Assembly: GCA_949825065.1 (NCBI GenBank)
Contig: OX463844.1
Span: forward strand, 32,899,414 to 32,963,413
Length of the DNA: 64,000 nucleotides
Origin: Odontocerum albicorne
Taxonomy: Eukaryota; Arthropoda; Insecta; Trichoptera; Odontoceridae
Direction of reading: 5' to 3'
Shown piece by piece: positions 44,890 to 56,303 of this stretch. Under the pieces are notes generated by a model, which worked only from the letters and a program-made list of their open reading frames with translations, was not told where the DNA came from and did not search any database. A program made the position numbers and the translations under genes. Every line of letters starts with the position of its first letter. The first letter of the stretch is position 1.

Positions 44890-45955
44890 ACAATCCCACG
44901 ATGAGTGGAGAATCATCCGGACCTTAAATAATTCAATGCAGAATTTCAGCAAATACATTTTTTTCATTGTTACGATGACTCAACAACTCTTATATGGTAT
45001 TGACCCAGTATCTCTGAGTCACGGCCGCAGAGCAATAACGCCAACAATAACGTACAAGAAGCATTACATAAGAACCGATAAACTATTCTCAATCGAAGTC
45101 CTCGTTTCTGAAACTCGGAGCGACCAGATGGTCGGCGAAATGGCACTAATAACCTTTACCATAAAGCAAAAGTTTACGTTTAACCGGAATAGTGGGGGAC
45201 AGATGTCTTCTTATGTAGGTTACTGCATAATTTATGTAATTAACTGTTTCAAATGAGGTAATCGAGAATTATAACTAGAATGAATTTTTAATCAAGATTA
45301 ATTAAAATAATTTCTTAATTATCAAAGCAGAGAATATATCATCCTTTTCTATCGTTATATTCTTGATATGTTTTTCTCCATTATATATGTGATGTGGAAT
45401 ACCAGATATCCCTCCATCTCCTTAGAAATCCGGATAAATTTTTAACATAATATCACTAATGACGTCTATTCTTCTTTCCCTGTCTTACGATGTGTTCGAT
45501 TTTAAACATTCTGTATTTCTTGTTTTGTCCCTTGTTTCCTGGTATTATTTAAGATGTACATAAATAATATTTCTATTGTACGTGTATTTAAAGACAGTTT
45601 CTTGATTGATTCAAGTCGATAACAATGTATTTTTGACAGTTTATTATGACGTAATATTTGATTTACTGATCTTTATTTTAGTTAACGTTTGTTTTCTCGA
45701 GTAATATTTGAATTTGATCGATCTTTGTATGCTTCAAACTGTTTTAGATATTGGTGGCGTATGTCACTTTAAAAAGTACGGAAGTCTTCAATCAAACTTT
45801 ATGATTTTTATATGAACACTTCACTCATACACTCTACCTAAAGTGTTACTATTATCGAAAGATGTGCAAAAGTGTTTTTGTAGTTCGTCTTGCCTTGGTA
45901 AAATTTCGGTGATTTTCTTGTCAAATATGTTTTTCTAAAGGGGTCAAGTTCCTTA
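44890..45955 (+). other. Gene 2 intron with a GC-richer 106-codon frame
   Basis: 44936-45256 is open for 106 codons and is less AT-rich at 44990-45220 (YGIDPVSLSHGRRAITPTIT onwards). No similarity recognised and no splice or start evidence; left as non-coding. The rest is AT-rich. Confidence 0.3.
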
Positions 45956-45957
45956 TT

Positions 45958-46140
45958 TAATAGATGCAACCACCGTTTTGATAACCTTATACTCAACTTG
46001 TTTATTTTGTCACATTTTATTGTCGATAATAGTGGTTTCAAATTTCGAGTAAGAGCGTCCTTGAGGAGAGTCTGCTCTCTAAAATTTCCAGTAAGAGCGT
46101 CCTTGAGGAGAGTCTGCTCTCTGTTTTTTTCATTATTATT
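45958..46140 (+). mobile_element. Second SINE-like family, copy with 42-bp duplication
   Basis: gatgcaaccaccgttttgat and cttatactcaacttgtttat correspond to the head at 62.77 kb (gggtgcagccatcacgttca, tatactcaactgatttttt). Then ataatagtggtttcaaattt, and gagcgtccttgaggagagtc tgctctct twice (period 42), then an attattatt tail. Confidence 0.72.
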
Positions 46141-47035
46141 AATGTTTTATAGTTATACTTCACAAGACCTTCATTTCTGATGATCTAAAGACTCGTTTTG
46201 TTATTATGGTACAATATATAGTTTAAATGGCATTTTTCATTATATTAAGCACAAGACATAATTTAAATAAGAAAATAAAATAAGATAGCCCATAAACCCT
46301 TTATAAATAATTTACTATTATAGACACAGTAGTAGTAAATTATTTTATGGTCAAATATACGTACACTCATTATTTCTTAACCATAATTATGTATATTAAC
46401 TACTTTGCATGGTTTCTGCTTTATATTCGACACATGTCACATTTGAACACTGGCAAACATGACTGGTAGCTAAATATTTAACCACCAACCTATAAAGGGT
46501 TAAAAGAAATGAAGAGCTGAGAAGAGGAACTTTGGTTATCAAAAGTTTAGGGTTCATCTTTGTGACCCTCCTGAACGAGACCCAACAAGTCCCGTGGGGA
46601 GAGAAGGCGTGAAACTGAATTATCTAGATATTTTATGTCCTGAACAATAAACTTGAATTTTCTAAACCTCTGTTAAAAACTATATTACTAGACTTTGTAT
46701 TTTTATATACACAATTTAAAAATAAATGTAAACTCTCGATTAAAAATTGTATCTCAATATTTTTGATATTTTCCTCGATAAGTGTTTTTTTTTCACAGAA
46801 ATACAATACTATATTTAGGAAGTTTTCGAATTTAATTTATCATGTTTCTATATACTCGTATAGTAGTCGATAATTTTTACAACGTAAAACCTCGACTCTC
46901 GGGGAAAAAGAGAAAACAAGTTGAAACTGTTTGTGTTCCTGAAAATATTTCTCTTTTCGTTATTTTTTGATGATGTAAAATTTAATAAAAACAATTTGTA
47001 ATTGGGAAATTTTAAAAACCCCTTAATTAAGTATG
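46141..47035 (+). other. Gene 2 intron, unrecognised
   Basis: AT-rich; 46450-46640 is slightly GC-richer without a recognised motif. TACTCGTA at 46853. Confidence 0.4.
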
Positions 47036-47039
47036 TATT

Positions 47040-47285
47040 TCAATAAAACGAGAATAACTGTGGAAGGCGTAGTAGAGGAAGACCAAGAAAAAGTGTGATT
47101 AAATCAAGAGAATTATATTTTGAAAGAAGGAAACGTAAAAAGTCAGAGAAATCGAAGTAGTTGTATGAGATAGTGTATTGATGTAGAAGAGGTGATGTTA
47201 AGATAGGAACGTCTGGCGTTTTGTCGTCTTTGTCTGCCCCAATGGAAATGGCGTGATGGTATGTAATTATGTATGTATTACTAGT
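47040..47285 (+). mobile_element. LINE 3'-end fragment
   Basis: gtagtagaggaagaccaaga aaaagtgt encodes a frameshifted SRGRPRKSV, followed by degraded C-terminal sequence and a tail like that at 25.5 kb (gtctgccccaatggaaatgg cgtgatggtatgta). Confidence 0.6.
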
Positions 47286-47859
47286 ACCCTGCTTTGTTGT
47301 ATTTATTTTCTCAAGAAGCTTTTACGTTGTACATTTAAAAAAAATATGTTTAGCGCCAACAAAAATATTATGTTCTTACTTGACACCTGGGTTCTCGTCA
47401 AACATAGCGTAAATTTGACTCAAGACGTCAATTTTTATACGAAACGTTGTCCGGACTTTTTATGAAAAAAATATATATATAATCTACTAGTACGTATATA
47501 CTCTGACTCAAGACCTCAATAGCTTGATTGTATCTGTCACCAGTTTTAGAATACGTGTTTTTCATTTTGTTCACTCTCGAGGTCTCCAGTGCACACTAAA
47601 CTCGATTTGAAGAGTTCCAACCATCAAATGAATATGTTTAAGTTAAATAAGGTATTCTCATAAAATTCAAAGCAGAACTTTACAATAAATACTAAGTCCT
47701 TTTTTCACCAGCCCATTGCCACCAGTTATTAAATAATTAATGATTAAGAGGCAGGATGATACTCGTACGTTCGATGGGGTTGATGTATAAAACTATCAAA
47801 AAGTTTTAAGCATTCGCTTCCTCCTTTTAGCGGCTAAGGTGTGTGTGTGTTGTTATTGT

Positions 47860-48065
47860 ATTGTATTACACTTTCGTTGTATACATTACAATCTGACGGT
47901 CTTATTGCCACGTGGAATCTCTACAAGCACCCAGAAATGTGTTAAATAGATCTTAAATGAAAAACAGACAGGAATATTGTTTTTTTTTTTAATCCAACGT
48001 GCATGGAGCCCGCCACTCTCGGGCTAGGAAACAGGTGTCTTACAAACTAGATCTCGAATGTCGTC
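47860..48065 (-). mobile_element. tRNA-derived SINE copy
   Basis: Reverse: tail gtattacactttcgttgtat, body cggtcttattgccacgtgga, aaatagatcttaaatgaaaa, head gggctaggaaacaggtgtct tacaaactag. Confidence 0.82.
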
Positions 48066-49598
48066 ATTGTTATATAGAGGTAGTAAATGAATATTGTAAT
48101 ACTATCTATGTAGCGTGAAATTAACAGGTGTGAGACATCATTCTTGAGGAAGACTGCCAAGACAGAGATCATATAAGAATATAGACATGCGTATTAGCTT
48201 CGAAAGAGGTTGCATTATAAATCACACTGTATTTTAATCATGATACAATTTAAGACACTGCACAATTTGAAACAAACTAGGACGACAAGTGAAATTAATT
48301 TGCAAAGCATACCGCCGAATCCAATGGTTCAAGATATGTACTGACGGAATTTATTTATTTATTTCATTTACGACACAACAATGTATTTAATAGATATATG
48401 ACAATTTAATACAAGTACTTACAATTATTGACCAAAATACAAAACTTTATCTTGTACTAACATGTCGATAAAAATAAAGCAGTAGTTATAATAACATAGT
48501 AATTATAAAGTCATTGTTTAAAATTATTTAATATTTATGAGTATATTTAAATTCAATATATTATATCATATGTACCTATGTTATATTACAAAATGTTACC
48601 AAATTTAGTAGACTTACATAATTGTGGAACTAAAAATTTTATAGTGGTAAAGAACTTAGATTTGTTATTAATGGAACAACGCTTACATAGAACGAGAACA
48701 ACTGAATTTTTCGAGAATTTTATGGATAGATCTAGAGATGTAGCAAAGACATGAGCTCATCTGTAGCATAAGATGCAAGTTGTTTTGCAGAATCGAAACA
48801 TTCCACATGTTGATGCAGGGTTTCTCAACTCCGGAGGCAAAGTACTCGTATGTTCCTTACGTGTTTCGTTTATTTTACGTTATTTATATTAATAAAAGAA
48901 AGCACGAAGTTAGTAGATATTTCTAAATATTGCTGTGGAATTTTCAAATTGACATGATTTTGTTGTTGTTCCTGTTATACAATTATTATTTCCTTGAGGT
49001 GCTTTTTATGATGATGATTGTAATTGACTCATTAAAAAAATACATCAGGTATTTTAGGTAAACTTATATAATATTTATAAAGTTCAATACATCCTCGTGC
49101 CAAGCACAAACTATATCATTTCAGTTTAAGGGATTTTATAGAAGAGAAAACTTAAGATTATCTGTATATTAAATTAAAATTAAAATATGTACTTGTTAGT
49201 AGAAATTATTTTATTTTCAAATTAAATATTTTCTTTTAAATACATAAATACCATCCTATAATTTATATGTTGGGGTACGCAGAGAGGATAGTGCACCAAT
49301 CTTATTACGTGCTTAGCTCAAATTCATCCTTAAAAATTATTTTCTTAATCTGTCATAAATACACACCACATGTTCTTCTCAGGGCACACATATTTCAGGA
49401 TTTACTCGGTTCATATAATTAATTGTTCAAGTTCACGTTTCATTTCCATATTGCGTGGTTTGAGTATAATATGTTATATATTTCAATGTTCCATTGATTT
49501 TGTGTTTTGTTTTGTTACAACTCGCCGTTTAATATATTTTTACATCTTCCGTCGTCCAAAAACATTCTTCCCAAATTGCGGAATTCTTGGACACTTTT
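48066..49598 (+). other. Gene 2 intron, unrecognised
   Basis: AT-rich; no family recognised. TACTCGTA at 48843. Confidence 0.4.
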
Positions 49599-49600
49599 TG

Positions 49601-49812
49601 ATCTCCGTGGCATAGTTGGTAAGACGCCTGTCTTCTGACCCGGGAGTTGCAGGTTAGATTCCTGTTAGAACCCAAACATTTTAAAAAAGGATTTCAGTCT
49701 GGTTCTTTATTTAAGACCTCTTCAACATTTTTCTGGTTGTTGAAAGATATTGTCACATGGCAATAAACCCGCCAGGCTGTACCATATACAACAAAAACGC
49801 AATACAATACAA
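49601..49812 (+). mobile_element. tRNA-derived SINE, full-length copy
   Basis: Head gatctccgtggcatagttgg taagacgcctgtct, B-box region gttgcaggttagattcctgt, body aagacctcttcaacattttt, tail catatacaacaaaaacgcaa with a duplicated aatac end. Confidence 0.88.
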
Positions 49813-50094
49813 TATTAAATTTTTACGTTGGATTTTTTCTATCCAGCTTAGAGAAGTAATATAATATAAGTAAGATTGAATTTATTGACATTAAGGGTCT
49901 TATTAATTATACATACTACTAATTAACAACTCGTACATAATATAAGCAATCAGATTTGATCTTGTAAAAAGTTATAAGGTATGATATATTTTTGTTATAC
50001 CGATTTTATACTCGTATATCCGAGTATCATGGAAGTTATTCGAAACGTGTTTAAAAAATATGCGTTACGAGTACTTTTTTAGTTTTTGCATTTT

Positions 50095-50400
50095 TACTGT
50101 TCATTTTATCCTGTCATCCATATTTCGCTTCTGACACATTCATATACTTCGTCACGTATCCTCTCTTATTGTAAATAATTTGCATCTTTTACGTCTTCAA
50201 AATTCGATTATTTTGACAATTCTTCCTACGTGACCGAAACATTTTGACAATTCTTCCTACGTTACCGAAACATCACAATTCTTCTCTCTTCATCTTGATC
50301 ATTCCATCTTTAATTTGCATTGTTCCTTAATTTCCTTCATGTATCATACATTGTTTTCCACACGTTCCGCGCAACGAATTTATTCGGTAGTACCACGCTT
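50095..50400 (-). mobile_element. LINE C-terminal fragment
   Basis: The minus strand has FGHVGRIVKII (the FGHVxR motif) and, in another frame, RGYVTKYMNVSEAKYG, like the MNVxEAK tail motif of the other fragments. A 31-bp segment, cattttgacaattcttccta..., is duplicated at 50210-50270. Confidence 0.6.
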
Positions 50401-50529
50401 TTCTATGTTTTCCCAAAAATTTTGTACCTTCTGTAACACATAATAAAGAATGATTTTATAAATTGACGTGAATAAAACTAAATATGTAAAACAAAATGTG
50501 ACGAAACAATCACACAAGCAACTATATTC

Positions 50530-50695
50530 GTGACCTAGTTGGTAAGACGCCTGTTGAACTGGAGTTTCGAGTTCGATTCTTTTTGTTACACAATTTCATT
50601 AAGAAGGGTTCTAGTTTTGTTTTCACTTAAGGCGAAAGAGATTGCTAAATGCCAATAAATATGTCAGTGTGTACTGTACCCAGCAAAAGTGTTAT
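50530..50695 (+). mobile_element. tRNA-derived SINE, diverged copy
   Basis: cgtgacctagttggtaagac gcctgt, B-box-like tcgagttcgattc, body aaggcgaaagagattgctaa, tail gtacccagcaaaagtgttat. Short deletions in head and body. Confidence 0.75.
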
Positions 50696-51264
50696 AATTA
50701 AACAAAACAAAAACATGGACAAAAAAATAAAGTCGAATATTTTCTAAATTACCAAACTTATAAAAATAGTAATGACAGTGTTCAATTTTGTTTACAATAA
50801 CATATTTTAGATGATTTTGGTCCATTATGAAGGACTGCGTGTTATTGTAAACAAACAAGAATAAATATGGGTGATGTATTTTTATCCAGCTTTCTCGTGC
50901 TTGTTGTCCTCGAGATTTAATATTCCTCGAACTCGGATATTTTTGTACATTCTCTGTCAGCACGTAAAATATAAAAACAATGACAGGCTCGCACGTTTAG
51001 TATTACGTACAGTATGAAAATGCACCCAGGCCGCCAAAAACCACCATCACTAATGTAAACTTACATAAAAAGTTTAGTTAAATTTGTAAATGTCTATTAA
51101 TTTGTTAAATGTTTTGGCGTAAAGCTCCGTAAAAAATGGTTATTAAAAAATATTTTGATTTTCACTGATCACTATTTTTATTATTATATTTTTATACGCT
51201 CTCTGTCAACACGTAAAATATAAAAACAATGACAGGCTCGCACGTTTAGTATTACGTACAATAT

Positions 51265-53661
51265 CGCTACCCTAATTTGTAAATTTGCTAACTCCATAAA
51301 TACAAACTTTACAGGGCGGCAATAAAACTGCATAACTATTCTAAATTAAATCTTATTAGTATTTTTTTGTACTTAAATATCAAGACGACCAAGAGATACA
51401 CTCCGAGTAAAAAAAAGTTATACATCATTATTGCATCATGATTTTATGGATAATTATTGGAGTTAGCAATTTTGCGATGGTGAATATTTAAAAATTATTA
51501 TAGGAGTTAGCAAAATTGCATCTTAATATGAGTTTTTACTGTGAAGGTCTCCTAATATTGAAAAACAAATAACTATTTTATTTGTATATAAAAATTGCAA
51601 GAGTGATGATAAAATACACAAATCAAACAATATAAAACGAGTTATAAAAATATAAATTATAAAAAAAAAGGTTGTGTGTGCACAATTTTGTTTTATAATA
51701 TAATGTTGAAACATTAGATTTTGGGGCCAGGACAGCTTATTATTATAGATCCATGGTGAACACATAATTTTGTTCTTCTTTGTCTTTGTTTTTATCATTT
51801 CTGGCTTCTTCTTTCTTCCGTTGGTGTAGTTCGTACTCAGTGGCCGAAAAATGATATTGTTCATAAGTAGTACATTTGTCACATGCATCTTTTTCAGGTT
51901 GGAAACCCCCTAAATTAGCCCTTTTAAAATGTTTGTGAAATGAAGTAGATGAGAGAGATGTAATATCTCTTGTTGTGCGCCTTTCGGTTTTATAAAAATT
52001 ATAAAGTTCTGATTTTGACCTCCATTTGGGCAACAAGTAATTTTTGGAAGTTCTTTTTCGGCAGAAATGGGACTCCATTTTTGGAAACTCATTAAAAAGT
52101 TTCTAAGATTTTTATAAGCTTCCACAAATCGATTCTTGTTGTATTTTTTAACAATAATGGCCATTTGTAATTCTAAACTACCGCTTTTCTTCTTACAGTT
52201 TAATACTGTCATCCTATTTAAATCTAATGTATGCAAAAACATCGTTTTGCATAGCCGTATGTCAGAATCATTCTTTCTTGGAAAATATGTTGTAGACGAC
52301 ACTTTACTGGATTTTTCCGGATCTGTTCTATCCCTAGATTTTTTTTACCGGTAAAACTTTCATTAGCCCATCTACATAAATTCGTTGTTCTTTCCAATTC
52401 AAGTTCCAAAATTGGTTAAAAATGTTCATTCTGTCCTTATCCGATATAGAATAACACTTCAAGACACCTTTTTCAGAAACATGACACTTACACCTTTTTT
52501 TTAAGCTTTTTATCATTCTTCGGTATTTTATTATTCCATGATCCATTGTTTTTCTTTTTTCTGCCTAAATATCTTTTTCCTTTCTCTCTGTTTGCCTTAT
52601 TCTTAGTAGAGAACCAAGAAGAACTATCTACATCACACCTTTTCTTTCTTACTTTTTTAGTAGGTTGAAGTGGTCCATTATAATAATTTGAAGCTGAATT
52701 ATCTGAATATGGCACTAATGAAATTTTGATTCCTTGGCTTTCATCATCACTTATAATGTCATCAATGGTGTTAAATACCATCTCGGATTGTGTTATCAGT
52801 TCAGTCGAATTTTGTACAATATCCGTATTATCAGCACTTTCCATAATTATAATATTGTTGTAAACCGTGTCAGGTTGTGCTTCTATAATTCCTTTTGATA
52901 AATCTTCTGAGTAGTATCCGTATTTACATAATATTATGTGATTTCTGCATTATCACTATCAACGACTAAAATTGGCAATTCTATGAATAAATTTGGACTT
53001 TCTTAAAAACTCATACGATTTTTTTCATCACTTTTACGATTTTCTTGATTACTCCTACAATTTTATATCGCTAATCCAACCATAATTTTTCCTCTGCTAT
53101 TCATCTATAAAAATAGACAATACTTATAAAAGTATTTTAATGCTTAAAATATTCATATTAATTTAAATAAACACAATTTTGTTTAAGCCCACCCAGTAAT
53201 AATTAAAATGCAAAGTTGATGTCATAATGCAACACGATGTTTTACATGTGTTGAAAAATTGCTAACTCCCTTAGTTGAATAAAATGAGATATTGAGTCAT
53301 AAGTAAGGGGAAAAAACTACAAATTATCTTAACAAAATAGTGCTTATACTTATATTCATAGGAAATAATGCTTTTTTTTCAAAATAGCGTAACCGAACTC
53401 ATCTTTTGAATTAAATATTTTGACCACTACCACAATGCTACTTGATTCCCATACAAAATGGTGGAGTTACACATTTTGCAGTGTTGGAATAGGTAGCATT
53501 GGAGTTATCAATTTTTCTTGAGGCGTTTTTAAAGCACTTTCAATAATTGTAGACATTTTAAATTTTTATAGCATGTGTATTGGAATGTCGAGAACAAAAT
53601 GCAATTGTTAAGTCATTTTTCGACAAAAGTGGAGTTAGCAAATTTACAAATTAGGGTAGCG
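51265..53661 (-). mobile_element. 2.4-kb DNA transposon with 4-bp target duplication (Sola-like?)
   Basis: ATAT at 51261-51264 and 53662-53665. Inverted ends of about 31 bp: cgctaccctaatttgtaaat ttgctaactcc at 51265 and its exact reverse complement ending at 53661. Subterminal motif ggagttagcaa(a/t)ttt recurs at about 51459 and 51501 and, as variants, at about 53264, 53462 and 53500. Carries a broken transposase on the minus strand. A 4-bp AT target duplication is described for Sola elements; assignment to Sola2 is tentative. Confidence 0.85.
51640..52844 (-). pseudogene. Transposase-like ORF remnants of the 2.4-kb element
   Basis: Five overlapping minus-strand frames (52844-52488, 52546-52334, 52409-52224, 52302-51910, 52078-51743) give one broken protein. 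An acidic N-terminus with a Lys/Arg-rich region is followed by KKRCKCHVSEKG, FNQFWNLNWKEQRIYVDGLM, RLCKTMFLHTLDLNRMTVLN, MESHFCRKRTSKNYLLPKW, LGGFQPEKDACDKCTTYEQY and FTMDL. A further frame reads APKSNVSTLYYKTKLCTHN. The Cys pairs and the MDLQxVLxxPK...LYYKxKLxxHN pattern recall a large family of repetitive uncharacterised insect proteins (from memory). The rest of the catalytic core is missing. Confidence 0.7.
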
Positions 53662-54224
53662 ATATGTAAAATGCACCCAGGCCGCCAAAAACAACCATCA
53701 CTAATGTAAACTTACATAAAAAGTTTAGTTAAATTTGTAAATGTCTATTAATTTGTTAAATGTTTTGGCGTAAAGCTTCGTAAAAAATGGTTATTAAAAA
53801 ATATTTTGATTTTCACTGATCACTATTTTTATTATTATATTTTTGTACGCTCTCTGTCAACACGTATAATATAAAAACAATGGCAGGCTCGCACGTTTAC
53901 TATTACGTACAATATGTGAAATGCACACAGACCGCCAAATCTATGGCCAGCCGAATATCACCATCACTCATGTAAACTTATATAAAACATTTAGTGAAAT
54001 TTATAAATTTTTATTAATTTATCAAGTGTTTCAGCGTATAAAATGTTTATTAAAAAAAACTTCATTTTTTCTAATCACATTAATCTCCGCCACACGTGTT
54101 CTACCTCCTATCTAAAAGTTTGCTTCAAGCGGATTTCATCCAAGATAGGAGGGCTAATTGTATTGTAATTAATGACAACGTAGTAATACATAGAAATGCA
54201 TGCTCTGAGTAAATTATTGTGAAA

Positions 54225-54600
54225 ATAGGTAGACAATATTTGACTGAATACTATACGAAGTGATTCGGGATGAGCGTAAATTTGAGACTTATGTATTAAG
54301 TAAGATAAAATGGAACACTTGGAGATGGTTTGAATATGTAGGACAAATGAATAAATAAATGTAAAAAACCAAAGACTCACTATAAATACACGTGGAAGAC
54401 GCGGTAGCGGAAGGCCAAGAAGATCAGTGAATGAAGGAAATATAGAAAGTTATAAAAATCGTGAGAGTTGTATGAAAATTTAAATGGATAGAGTTGGAGA
54501 AGTTTTAACTTATGAAAATTTTTAATTTATGAGAAACAGGAGAACATGTATGATGAGATGTGAAGAGGAGGTGAAATATATAATGGTATGAATGTAACAA
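54225..54600 (+). mobile_element. LINE 3'-end fragment
   Basis: The + strand reads IKWNTWRWFEYVGQMNK (WRWFGHVxRM), then in other frames GRRGSGRPRRSVNEGN and SYKNRESCMK. Same C-terminal layout as at 25.5 and 47.0 kb. Confidence 0.68.
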
Positions 54601-55358
54601 AGTATAGTAATTTATTATTTTGGAAACTATATGTATGATTTCAAAATATTATTTAATCGGAAACACTCAGTATTTACGTTTCTTGCAAAAGGACAAAGTG
54701 TATATTAGGTATTTTGTATAGTATCTCACAATAATACGGAATCACAATGTATGATAACTCGAAATGAAGTTATTAAGGACAAATTTGCATTTTTATAGAA
54801 ATACGTAAATTGTACGCAAGGTAAATTTTCTCTCAGTGGCCGCGTTCTTTTTATTTTTGCATATAAGCGGCACTGTTCCGGGTGACTTGTCTGAAGAGCG
54901 TTCATAATACTACGGATGCGTGCAAAAATATCTATCTGACTCACATTCTGCCTGTTTTGAGATAAAAGAGAAAACATAATTTCAATTTGTATGGACTTGT
55001 ATAGAATAAAAATTTAACTGAATTTATGTCTGTACATATACGTTAAAAAGTTTGAGGTATGAAGATTTTATATTAATAGACAAACGAAATAAGTGTGATT
55101 TGTGGAATAGATATTTTTTTGCATATTTTTAACATAACGTATATTTCCAATGATTATCATCAATGTACCATGAAAGGTCGATCTCTTAACAGCTCGTTTA
55201 TTATTTATCGAAAATTTTAAACTGATTTATGAAATATCAATATGTCTTCGAAGACATAAATAATTGTTTTACATGTTTGTAATGGATTAACCTTTATGAT
55301 TATTAAATTAATCACATAAGTTATTTCCGAATAATAATTACTAGTTAACAAGGTTTTT
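54601..55358 (+). other. Gene 2 intron, unrecognised
   Basis: AT-rich; an 83-codon minus frame (54726-54977) has no recognised similarity. Confidence 0.4.
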
Positions 55359-55359
55359 G

Positions 55360-55855
55360 TAACAAGTGTGAAAATAACTATTGTAGGTCAATTTTTGTGT
55401 GCTGATAACGAATATGAACTTGAAAATGTTCCACCACGTACCTTTTAAGACAAAAACTTGAAATTAGTTTTTGACTGAAACTGAAACATTTGTAAGATGA
55501 AAATAAGGGTGAAAACGGATTGTAACAAGAGTAAAAATAGCCATTTAGGTCAATTTGTGTGTGCTGATAACGAATATTAACTTGAACACGCCCATCACGT
55601 ACCTTTTAAGAGAAAAACTTGAAATTAGTTTTTGACAGAAACTGAAACATTTGTAAGATAAAAAGTTCGAACAAGGGTGAAAACGGATTGTAACAAGGGT
55701 AAAAATAGCCATTTAAGTCAATTTGTGTGTGCTGATAACGAATATAAACTTGAAAATGTTCCATCACGTACCTTTTAAGAGAAAAACCTGAAATTAGTTT
55801 TTGACTGAAACTGAAACGTTTGAAAGATGAAAAGTTCGAAAAAAAATTAAGTGTT
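55360..55855. repeat. About 165-bp tandem repeat, three copies
   Basis: gtgctgataacgaatat recurs at 55399, 55561 and 55729 (spacing 162 and 168 bp). Each copy carries taccttttaagagaaaaact tgaaattagtttttgac and ctgaaactgaaac. The last copy runs straight into the coding remnant at 55855. Confidence 0.88.
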
Positions 55856-56170
55856 GAAGAACTAGAAACTTGGAAAGCCTTTTGAAGAGTTGTTAGTGGC
55901 TTCCTAGGTAATAATAAAGCTGACAATTACGAACAGCTTGTACAAGAACTCTTGCAGTTACCAGAATCTAGAATGTCGAATGTCACTGAAAATACACTTC
56001 GCGCATTCCCATCTAGACTTTTGCCCAGAGAACTTAGAAGCTCTAAGTGATTAACAAGGGGAAATATTCCATCAGGATATTCACAGAATGGAACAATGAT
56101 ATCAAGGAAGGTGGGATTCTAATATGATAGGGTACTACTGTTGGTTTTTTTATAGAGAAGGTGACATGTA
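55855..56170 (+). pseudogene. Remnant of a repetitive arthropod protein family
   Basis: SVEELETWKAF, stop, RVVSGFLGNNKADNYEQLVQ, then after a decayed stretch FCPENLEALSD, stop, QGEIFHQDIHRMEQ, stop, YQGRWDSNMIGYYCWFF. From memory this matches a family often annotated as uncharacterised in repeat-rich arthropod genomes (AFxxVVxxFLGNxKAxNY and EEQGERFHQDIxxMExRYQGRW). Probably transposon-derived; superfamily not known to me. Three in-frame stops plus lost sequence. Confidence 0.65.
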
Positions 56171-56303
56171 TTTCAACATTTTAACAAAAAAATGTATTTC
56201 ATATTTTAACAAAAAAATGTTGCTTGTAATATGTTTATGGCTGTTTACTGTAATGTAGGGACTTCTAAGTTATCTAATTTGAGTTTTCATTCAATTTAAT
56301 ATA

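Larger units (their letters stand above)
50948..54100. repeat. 249-bp tandem repeat, about four copies, interrupted
   Basis: The unit begins ctctgtcagcacgtaaaata and includes gacaggctcgcacgtttagt, gcacccaggccgccaaaa and ttttggcgtaaagctccgta. Copies start at 50952, 51201 and 53852; the second is split by a 2.4-kb transposon (51265-53661). Without it the spacing is again 249 bp. The last copy is the most diverged, and has an extra gccaaatctatggccagccg segment. Confidence 0.9.

Noticed and set aside
44936..45256. 106-codon frame as a gene
   Set aside because: Somewhat GC-richer but no recognisable domain, splice sites or start context; kept as non-coding.
45838..46180. Frames 45838-46041 (minus) and 45998-46180 (plus)
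   Set aside because: Both fall in the second SINE-like repeat and include its 42-bp duplication.
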